NCBI GenBank assembly: GCA_023145275.1 | Contig: JAGLEB010000053.1 | Span: 1 to 39,751, forward strand | Direction of reading: 5' to 3' | Length of the DNA: 39,751 nucleotides | Source of the DNA: Flavobacteriales bacterium | Lineage (GTDB): Bacteria > Bacteroidota > Bacteroidia > Flavobacteriales > JADGDT01 | Shown: positions 15,414 through 21,101 of the stretch, in pieces | Layout of the letters: each line of letters begins with the position of its first letter | How positions within the stretch are numbered: the first letter of the stretch is position 1 | The notes under the pieces: model-generated | Database searches by the model: none | What the model saw: the letters and a program-made list of their open reading frames with translations, nothing else | What the model was told of the DNA's origin: nothing | Translations under genes and position numbers: made by a program

Positions 15414-17735
15414 TTGGCAGATTATTTAAATACATTGAATGAAGCACAGCGTACGGCTGTTGAGAATTTGGAAGGCCCTATGCTTGTTATTGCAGGTGCG
15501 GGTTCTGGAAAAACCCGAGTATTGACTTATAGGATTGTACACCTGATTAATAAAGGAGTAGATCCTTTTAATATTTTGTCTCTTACATTTACAAATAAGG
15601 CTGCAAAGGAAATGCAAGTGAGAATATCTGCTCAAGTAGGTAAGTCGGATGCAAAGAGTTTGTGGATGGGAACTTTTCATTCAATTTTTGCGAGAATTTT
15701 AAGGTCGGAAGGTCATTTGCTTGGGTATCCGTCGAACTTTACTATTTACGATGCTCAAGATTCTGAAAGGTTGATTAGAGCTATAATAAAAGAAATGAAT
15801 CTCGACAAGGACGTTTATAAGCCAAAACAAGTCCAAGGAAGAATATCGTCTTTTAAAAATTCATTGATTACTGTAAAGGCCTATAACCTTCATCCTGAAC
15901 TACAAGAAGCAGATGCTGCAGCAATGCGTCCTCGTACGGGCGATATTTATAAAGAATATGTAAACAGATGTTTCAAAGCTGGTGCAATGGATTTTGATGA
16001 TTTATTGCTTAGAACTAATGAGTTATTAAATATGTTTCCAGAAGTATTGGCAAGATATCAGGATAGGTTTCGTTACATTATGGTAGATGAGTATCAGGAT
16101 ACTAACCATTCTCAGTATTTGATAGTAAAAGCATTGGCTGCAAAGTTCGAGAATCTTTGTGTCGTTGGTGACGATGCACAGAGTATTTACGCTTTTAGAG
16201 GTGCAAATGTTAAGAATATTTTGAATTTCCAGCAGGATTACCCAAATATGAAAATGTTTAAGCTTGAGCAAAATTATCGATCTACAAATAATATTGTTCA
16301 GGCAGCAAACGATGTGATAGCTAATAATAAAGACCAATTACAAAAAGATGTGTGGACATCAAACACTGATGGTGGCTTAATAAAAGTGGTGCGTACTGTA
16401 ACTGATGGCGAGGAAGGAAATTTTGTAGCTTCAACTGTATTCGAAACTGCTATGAGCGAGCAAATGAATTGGGATGATTTTGCGGTGCTATATAGAACAA
16501 ATATGCAGTCTAGAGCCTTAGAAGATGCCTTTAGGAAACGTGATATTCCATATAGAATTTTTGGCGGTTTGTCTTTTTATCAGCGAAAAGAGATAAAAGA
16601 TTTATTGGCCTATTTCAGAATGTTGATTAACCCTAATGATGAAGAAGCTTTAAGGAGAATTATAAACTTTCCTGCCAGAGGTATCGGACAAACTACAATT
16701 GATAGATTGTCTATTGCAGCTCGAGAATATAGGCAGTCGGTTTTTAGCATTATGGAGAAAATATCAATGGTTGATATAGGAATTAATGCCGGAACTAAGC
16801 GAAAGATTGAAACTTTCGTTAATATGATGAAATCCTTTAAGATTCAGGCCGAAGCGTCTGATGCGTTTACCGTTGCCGAAAATGTAGCAAAAAGCACAGG
16901 TTTAATAAAAGAATTGCAGAAAGATAGTACTCCTGAAGGTGTTAGTAAATACGAAAATATGCAGGAGCTCGTGAATAGTATTAAGGAGTTTACTGTAAAT
17001 CAGCAGGAATTGGCTGATGGAGATACTTCTCTTAGCTTTTTTCTTGAGGATATTGCATTGCTTACCGATGCTGATATGGAAGATCCTAATGATACAAATA
17101 GAGTGTCGTTAATGACTATTCACACATCAAAAGGATTAGAGTTTCCTCATGTATTCGTTGTAGGGATGGAAGAAGAATTGTTTCCTTCGGGAATGAGTAT
17201 TAACACGCGTTCGGAGTTAGAAGAAGAGCGTAGATTGTTTTATGTTGCAGTTACAAGAGCCGAAAAACAAGCCTATCTTACATATACACAAAGCAGATAT
17301 AGATGGGGTAAATTAATTGAAGCTGAGCCTAGTAGATTTATTGAAGAAATAAACGAAAATTATTTAGATTATATTTCTCCGAGAAGTCGACGTTCTCGAA
17401 TGTTTGACGATGGCTTCGGAAATGGAATCCCTGGAGGAGAAAAATTACGGGATGCTAAGCCGGCTAAAGGAAATCCTCCTTTGAAAAAGGATACTTCGAG
17501 GGGAATAAGAAACCTAAAACCTATTAATAGAATGTCGTCTAATGCGGGTGCTGCCTTAGGGACTAAGCTCGAGAAGGGAAGTTTAGTTTATCACGAGCGT
17601 TTTGGAAATGGTCAGGTAATGATGATTGAAGGTGTTGGAGTGAATCAAAAAGCAACAATTAGATTCGAGTCAGGCTTGAAGAAACTTCTATTGAAGTTTG
17701 CTAAACTTGAATTGCTTGGGAAGCCCGGACAATAG
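15414..17735 (+). CDS. pcrA: UvrD/PcrA-type superfamily 1 DNA helicase
   Basis: A 773-aa 3'-5' DNA helicase acting in nucleotide excision repair, replication-fork rescue and removal of recombinase or RNA polymerase. Motifs in order: Q-motif LNEAQRTAV, Walker A GAGSGKTRV, TFTNKAAKEM, Walker B DEYQDTN, GDDAQSIYAFRGA, QNYRST, TIHTSKGLEF and VAVTRAEK. The C-terminus (LEKGSLVYHERFGNGQV... and ATIRFESGLKKLLLKFAKL) is the Tudor-like domain that PcrA uses to contact RNA polymerase, complete here. The start is a TTG: the encoded MADYLNTLNEAQRTAV matches the family N-terminus closely, and no suitable ATG lies nearby. The gene may be followed in one transcript by tatD, 42 nt downstream. Confidence 0.95.
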   Translation: MADYLNTLNEAQRTAVENLEGPMLVIAGAGSGKTRVLTYRIVHLINKGVDPFNILSLTFTNKAAKEMQVRISAQVGKSDAKSLWMGTFHSIFARILRSEGHLLGYPSNFTIYDAQDSERLIRAIIKEMNLDKDVYKPKQVQGRISSFKNSLITVKAYNLHPELQEADAAAMRPRTGDIYKEYVNRCFKAGAMDFDDLLLRTNELLNMFPEVLARYQDRFRYIMVDEYQDTNHSQYLIVKALAAKFENLCVVGDDAQSIYAFRGANVKNILNFQQDYPNMKMFKLEQNYRSTNNIVQAANDVIANNKDQLQKDVWTSNTDGGLIKVVRTVTDGEEGNFVASTVFETAMSEQMNWDDFAVLYRTNMQSRALEDAFRKRDIPYRIFGGLSFYQRKEIKDLLAYFRMLINPNDEEALRRIINFPARGIGQTTIDRLSIAAREYRQSVFSIMEKISMVDIGINAGTKRKIETFVNMMKSFKIQAEASDAFTVAENVAKSTGLIKELQKDSTPEGVSKYENMQELVNSIKEFTVNQQELADGDTSLSFFLEDIALLTDADMEDPNDTNRVSLMTIHTSKGLEFPHVFVVGMEEELFPSGMSINTRSELEEERRLFYVAVTRAEKQAYLTYTQSRYRWGKLIEAEPSRFIEEINENYLDYISPRSRRSRMFDDGFGNGIPGGEKLRDAKPAKGNPPLKKDTSRGIRNLKPINRMSSNAGAALGTKLEKGSLVYHERFGNGQVMMIEGVGVNQKATIRFESGLKKLLLKFAKLELLGKPGQ

Positions 17736-17777
17736 TAGGATATTATTACTTATAGTGTTTATAACTTTCCATTTATT

Positions 17778-18431
17778 ATGTACATAAACGTTCATTCGCA
17801 TATTCAAGAATCAGGCAAAAACAATCTTGTTATTAAGAATGTGTTTGTTCAGAGTGATGAAGCTATTGATGGGTACTTCTCGATGGGTTTGCACCCTTGG
17901 CATATTAGCCACGATACTTCGAGTATATATCGCTTGAAATTAGAACTTGGAAATCCTAAATTGTTAGCGCTTGGAGAGATAGGTTTAGATAAAAACGTGT
18001 CGATTAGCATTGATAAACAGTTAGATGTTTTGAAATTGCAGTTGAGTTATTCTGAGAATTATAAGCTTCCAGTAATTTTACATATAGTGAAAGCTTACTC
18101 CGAAATTTTAGAGCTACGAAAAGGAAAAAGATATACTCAAGCGTGGATAGTTCACGGCTTTGTAAAGAAGATTGAGCTTGCAAATCAATTAATCGATAAA
18201 GGTTTTTTTATTTCCTTTGGAACGGCATTATTTAATGATAATAGCAGTTCTATCAATACCTTTAAGAAAATTGATTTGACTAAAGTGTTTTTAGAAACTG
18301 ACGATAATAAAGATTTCAGTATAGATGATTTGTATAAACGAGCAGCTGAAATTAGAAGGATAAGTATTGAATACTTAAGTGCTCAAATTGAAGATAATTT
18401 TAAAAAAGTATTTACGCGTTACAATGGATAA
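17778..18431 (+). CDS. TatD-family metal-dependent hydrolase
   Basis: A 217-aa amidohydrolase-fold protein related to TatD DNases. Visible metal-site elements are the HxH pair H6 and H8 (INVHSH), E67 in ALGEIGLD, the His in VILHIVKA, HGF, and a C-terminal ETDD. It is shorter than the usual 250-265 aa of TatD proteins, and the residue before the HxH pair is Asn instead of Asp, as in a compact Bacteroidota subgroup. Activity could be 3'-5' exonuclease or another phosphodiesterase; the sequence does not decide. Its last 8 nt overlap the start of tcdA, indicating translational coupling. Confidence 0.85.
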   Translation: MYINVHSHIQESGKNNLVIKNVFVQSDEAIDGYFSMGLHPWHISHDTSSIYRLKLELGNPKLLALGEIGLDKNVSISIDKQLDVLKLQLSYSENYKLPVILHIVKAYSEILELRKGKRYTQAWIVHGFVKKIELANQLIDKGFFISFGTALFNDNSSSINTFKKIDLTKVFLETDDNKDFSIDDLYKRAAEIRRISIEYLSAQIEDNFKKVFTRYNG

Positions 18432-19149
18432 TTGGTTAGATAGAACAGAGCTTTTAATTAAAGATGAAGGGGTTGAAAAACTTAAATCGTCTAATATTCT
18501 GATAATTGGTTTGGGAGGAGTGGGCTCCTATGCTGCTGAGTTTATTGTTAGAGCAGGGATTGGAAAGCTTACAATTGTTGATGGCGACGACGTTGATAAC
18601 ACAAATATAAATAGACAGTTGTCAGCTTTAAAATCAAATATTGGAAAATTTAAAGTTGATGTTATGTCCGAAAGGCTTTTAGATATAAATCCTGAATTAG
18701 AGCTTACTGTGTTAAATGAGTTTCTAAACCCCGAACGAATGGACGAGGTAATTACTAAAGAATATGATTATGTTATGGATTGTATTGATAGTGTTACGCC
18801 GAAAATAAACCTGTTGCTAGCTGCTAAAAGAAAAAAAATAAAAGTGATTTCGACTATGGGAGCAGGAGGAATAACAGATCCATCAAAAATTATTATCACT
18901 GATATTTCTAAAACCTACCATTGTCCATTAGCAAGGCAAATAAGAAAGAGGTTGCATACTTATAAAATAGATAAAGGAATTAGAGTAGTATTTTCTACTG
19001 AATCTCCCGATAAAAGTTCAATGGAACATACTGATGGAAAAGATTATAAAAGGTCGTTTTACGGTACTATTTCTTATATGCCAGCTTTATTTGGAATGAA
19101 TGCCGCCGCCGAAGTGCTGAGGTATCTGTTAGATTTGAGAAAGAGTTAA
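18424..19149 (+). CDS. tcdA: tRNA threonylcarbamoyladenosine dehydratase (TcdA/CsdL, ThiF-like)
   Basis: TcdA is an E1-like enzyme that uses ATP to cyclise the t6A base at position 37 of ANN-decoding tRNAs. The 241-aa product starts MDNWLDRTELLIKDEGVEKL and has the nucleotide-binding GLGGVGSYAAEF, the adenylation-site DGDDVDNTNINRQ, MDCIDSVTPKINLL and the MGAGGITDPSKI segment. These place it in the TcdA/CsdL branch and not in ThiF or MoeB, which carry CxxC zinc ligands. The open frame extends upstream to 18379, but the ATG at 18424 gives the family N-terminus and an 8-nt overlap with the tatD stop (ATGGATAA), so I use it. Confidence 0.93.
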   Translation: MDNWLDRTELLIKDEGVEKLKSSNILIIGLGGVGSYAAEFIVRAGIGKLTIVDGDDVDNTNINRQLSALKSNIGKFKVDVMSERLLDINPELELTVLNEFLNPERMDEVITKEYDYVMDCIDSVTPKINLLLAAKRKKIKVISTMGAGGITDPSKIIITDISKTYHCPLARQIRKRLHTYKIDKGIRVVFSTESPDKSSMEHTDGKDYKRSFYGTISYMPALFGMNAAAEVLRYLLDLRKS

Positions 19150-19220
19150 AACAGTATAAAAAATGGGTTATACCATCAATTTAATAATAAGACTACTAAT
19201 TTAGAGAACTAAAGAAGTTA

Positions 19221-19268
19221 GGTGAAAGGGTTATGAGCTTACAAGCTAATTTTTTTCACCTCCTAAGT
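19221..19268. repeat. Octamer-phased hairpin after tcdA
   Basis: Units begin with G at 19221, 19229, 19237 and 19245, 8 nt apart (GGTGAAAG, GGTTATGA, GCTTACAA, GCTAATTT). GGTGAAA (19221-19227) pairs perfectly with TTTCACC (19254-19260). The right arm is less regular than in the element at 20819, with which it shares GGTTATGAG. It may double as the terminator of the tatD-tcdA transcript. Confidence 0.6.
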
Positions 19269-19274
19269 TGTCTT

Positions 19275-19318
19275 GTCCTGAAATTAGGTTTGCACAGAAA
19301 GTAAACAAGATTCAGGAC
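19275..19318. repeat. Hairpin with GTCCTGAA/TTCAGGAC ends
   Basis: GTCCTGAA (19275-19282) pairs perfectly with TTCAGGAC (19311-19318), with weaker inner complementarity (GTTT against AAAC). It lies directly after the octamer hairpin. It may be an insertion-sequence end or a small remnant; no target duplication was found. Confidence 0.5.
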
Positions 19319-19353
19319 GATACACTATAAGTTATTAAAACAATAGTATGACC

Positions 19354-19378
19354 AAAAAAAGAGGCATATAGCCTCTTT
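19354..19378 (-). terminator. Intrinsic terminator of the uspA-like gene
   Basis: Read on the minus strand, AAAGAGGC (19378-19371) pairs with GCCTCTTT (19365-19358) across a 5-nt loop and continues into a run of seven T residues ending at 19354. Confidence 0.88.
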
Positions 19379-19417
19379 CGTATTTTTTAACGAAGTAAAA
19401 TTTTGAATATTTATTGA

Positions 19418-19852
19418 TTATTCTCCTTTAACAACTAAAACTTCGCATTTAACCTGACTTACAATTTGTTCTTCCACACTTCCAAGGAAGAACTTAGAAA
19501 AACCTGATCTAGCATGAGTCCCTACTATTAATAAATCCGCACCGAACTCTTCAGCAACACTTGCAACCTCATCAACAGGAGATCCTATTGGTAAGAATTT
19601 CTTCACTGAAACATCACTATCTAAACCATCGATTAGGTTTTTCAAAAGGTTTTCACCCGCTTTTCTGCTAAAGTTCATTGCCTCTTCGGGCAGGATCCCA
19701 GCATCTATACTACCAACTGATGTAGGTATGTTAACAACATGCACGATGCCAATCTCTGCATTGAATCCTTTTGCAAGACTGACACCTCTTTTAAAAACTT
19801 TCTCAGCTAAAGGAAGTTCTTCTACCGCTATAAGAATCTTAGAATATGACAT
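19418..19852 (-). CDS. Universal stress protein (UspA family)
   Basis: A single-domain UspA protein of 144 aa, the usual length. It begins YSKILIAVEELPLAEKVFKRG, with ADLLIVGTHARSGFSKFFLGSVEEQI near the C-terminus and the final strand VKCEVLVVKGE. The nucleotide-binding pattern G-2x-G-9x-G-S/T is nearly complete (GTHARSGFSKFFLGS), but the second Gly is Ala, a variant also common in ATP-binding members. Such proteins are cytoplasmic and rise under stress or growth arrest; the exact role here is unknown. It is monocistronic, with a clear terminator, and divergent from fluC. Confidence 0.9.
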   Translation of the reverse strand: MSYSKILIAVEELPLAEKVFKRGVSLAKGFNAEIGIVHVVNIPTSVGSIDAGILPEEAMNFSRKAGENLLKNLIDGLDSDVSVKKFLPIGSPVDEVASVAEEFGADLLIVGTHARSGFSKFFLGSVEEQIVSQVKCEVLVVKGE

Positions 19853-19957
19853 AATATGATATGATTAAAATTACCTCTTATAAAGATACGAATTTTTGAT
19901 ATAATTTAAAATAATTATGGAGGATAATTACTGTAAAAATGTTACAAAATAATTCAC

Positions 19958-19965
19958 TAAATTTG
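19958..19965 (+). promoter_or_regulatory. Candidate -7 box of the fluC-DUF190 pair
   Basis: TAAATTTG matches TAnnTTTG, 19 nt before the fluC ATG. No -33 TTG is visible at the usual spacing. The short leader leaves no room for a fluoride riboswitch downstream of this box. Confidence 0.4.
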
Positions 19966-19984
19966 AGGAAATAAAACTAATAAT

Positions 19985-20365
19985 ATGATAAAGACATTGT
20001 TGATAATTGGTTCTGGGGGGTTTTTAGGATCAATATCGAGGTATCTTACCCAACAATTTTTGCAGAGATATTTTGATACAGCTTGGCCAATAGGAACCTT
20101 GACTGTAAATGTTGTAGGTAGTTTTATCATTGGTGTAGTTTTTGCATATTCGCTTGAATCTGATTTAATTTCGAACGATCTAAAAGCTTTTATTGCTGTT
20201 GGCTTCTGTGGAGGCTTTACAACTTTTTCCTCATTTGCTTTAGATAATTTTAATATGCTGAGTTCCGGACAAATAATATCTATGCTTTTATATTTAACTT
20301 TGAGTTTAGTGTTAGGATTTGCTGCACTGTATTTAGGGATAATTTTAGTTAGACTTCAATCTTAA
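19985..20365 (+). CDS. fluC: Fluoride channel FluC (CrcB)
   Basis: A four-helix membrane protein of 126 aa that forms a dual-topology dimer and lets fluoride leave the cell. Signature pieces are GGFLGSISRYLTQ, WPIGTLTVNVVGSFIIG with the conserved pore Asn, and GFCGGFTTFSSFALD, which provides the Phe-box region and the central sodium site. It is 7 nt upstream of the DUF190 gene, a recurrent partner. A single copy fits a homodimeric channel. I found no fluoride riboswitch consensus upstream, so control may be constitutive. Confidence 0.93.
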   Translation: MIKTLLIIGSGGFLGSISRYLTQQFLQRYFDTAWPIGTLTVNVVGSFIIGVVFAYSLESDLISNDLKAFIAVGFCGGFTTFSSFALDNFNMLSSGQIISMLLYLTLSLVLGFAALYLGIILVRLQS

Positions 20366-20372
20366 GCAAAAA

Positions 20373-20729
20373 ATGAAAAATCAATTTACAAGGCCCAAAC
20401 TATTAAAGATAATTTTAGATGAGTCAGAACATGTTTCTTTTAAAAGTCTTTATGAAGAAATAGTTTTTGAGGCTAAGGAGTTCGGTATGGCAGGAGCTAC
20501 TGTTATGAAAGGGATTATGAATTTTGGAAGTGATAAAGAGATCTCAACATTTAAAATATTCAGTATTGCTCAAGAACTTCCAATAATTATTGAGATAATA
20601 GATGATGGTGACAAGATTGATAGCTTTGTAATTAAGCTAGACGAGGTGTTTGAAAGAAATGTTGCTGGTGGATTACTAGCTACACACGATTTAGATACTG
20701 TTAAACATTATCCACAGAAACAAAAATAA
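20373..20729 (+). CDS. DUF190 protein, partner of FluC
   Basis: A 118-aa soluble protein of the DUF190 family, which has a PII-like (GlnB-type) fold. Recognisable parts are LLKIILDESEHVSFKSLYEEIVFEAKEFGMAGATVMKGIMNFG and the C-terminal GGLLATHDLDTVKHYP, cited here only as landmarks in shorter pieces: AGATVMKGIMNFG near residue 48 and LPIIIEIID near residue 69. The gene is commonly linked to fluC/crcB, so a role in sensing or modulating fluoride export is a reasonable inference, not demonstrated. It starts 7 nt after the fluC stop and is followed by a terminator-like hairpin. Confidence 0.88.
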   Translation: MKNQFTRPKLLKIILDESEHVSFKSLYEEIVFEAKEFGMAGATVMKGIMNFGSDKEISTFKIFSIAQELPIIIEIIDDGDKIDSFVIKLDEVFERNVAGGLLATHDLDTVKHYPQKQK

Positions 20730-20730
20730 A

Positions 20731-20785
20731 GCTGTCTTAAAAGCTCGGTTTTATGAACTTTATAAGACGGCCTTCATTCTTTTTT
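20731..20785 (+). terminator. Probable terminator after DUF190
   Basis: GCTGTCTTA (20731-20739) pairs with TAAGACGGC (20763-20771), allowing one G-U pair. A T-rich stretch with six consecutive T residues follows (20773-20785). Confidence 0.65.
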
Positions 20786-20818
20786 GCGTATACTGATAAT
20801 TCTACTGTTATTTTAATG

Positions 20819-20868
20819 GGTTAATAGGTTATGAGGTTGTAAGCACTTAACCTTTTTGCCTTTTAACC
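20819..20868. repeat. Octamer-phased inverted repeat after DUF190
   Basis: GGTT starts at 20819, 20827 and 20835, exactly 8 nt apart, with GC at 20843. In the right half CC lies at 20851, 20859 and 20867, also 8 nt apart (AACC, TGCC, AACC). The arms are complementary unit by unit (GGTTAATA against TTTTAACC). This is one of the cleanest examples of the phased-unit architecture in the window. Confidence 0.8.
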
Positions 20869-20926
20869 TAACTTTAGTTAATTACTTTAAACATTATTTT
20901 GTATTACCATTAAATTCGAGAACCAT

Positions 20927-20933
20927 ACTTATT
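20927..20933. repeat. Target-site duplication, left copy
   Basis: ACTTATT directly abuts the left terminal inverted repeat of the MITE-like element and is identical to the copy at 21095-21101. Confidence 0.85.
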
Positions 20934-21094
20934 GAGTCTACTCCGAAAACTGTCAATTTTCACAAAATGAATTATTTTGGATGAAATTTGTATTTTACGA
21001 TATTCGGTGATGCCTGTGCATCAGTTAATAGAGTAAAGTGCAAATGTCGCTAAAAGAAACATTTTTGGCAATTAAGAGTTTTCGGAGTGAACTC
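20934..21094. mobile_element. MITE-like element, 161 bp, inserted at the alaS 3' end
   Basis: The ends are GAGTCTACTCCGAAAACT (20934-20951) and AGTTTTCGGAGTGAACTC (21077-21094), inverted repeats matching at 16 of 18 positions with 12 consecutive matches. The complementarity continues weakly inward (AATT at both sides). A perfect 7-bp direct repeat, ACTTATT, flanks it at 20927-20933 and 21095-21101, the hallmark of transposition. The interior has no reading frame and contains a hairpin TGATGC/GCATCA at about 21008-21023. It is therefore non-autonomous and would need a transposase encoded elsewhere. The element family is not identified. Confidence 0.85.
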
Positions 21095-21101
21095 ACTTAT
21101 T
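21095..21101. repeat. Target-site duplication, right copy, overlapping the alaS stop
   Basis: ACTTATT is identical to 20927-20933. It contains the alaS stop codon (TAA on the minus strand, 21099-21097) plus two bases of the last Lys codon, so the insertion left the alaS coding sequence intact. Confidence 0.85.

Noticed and set aside
19853..19984. Possible fluoride riboswitch before fluC
   Set aside because: No GGNGAUGG-type conserved core or pseudoknot partner could be found.
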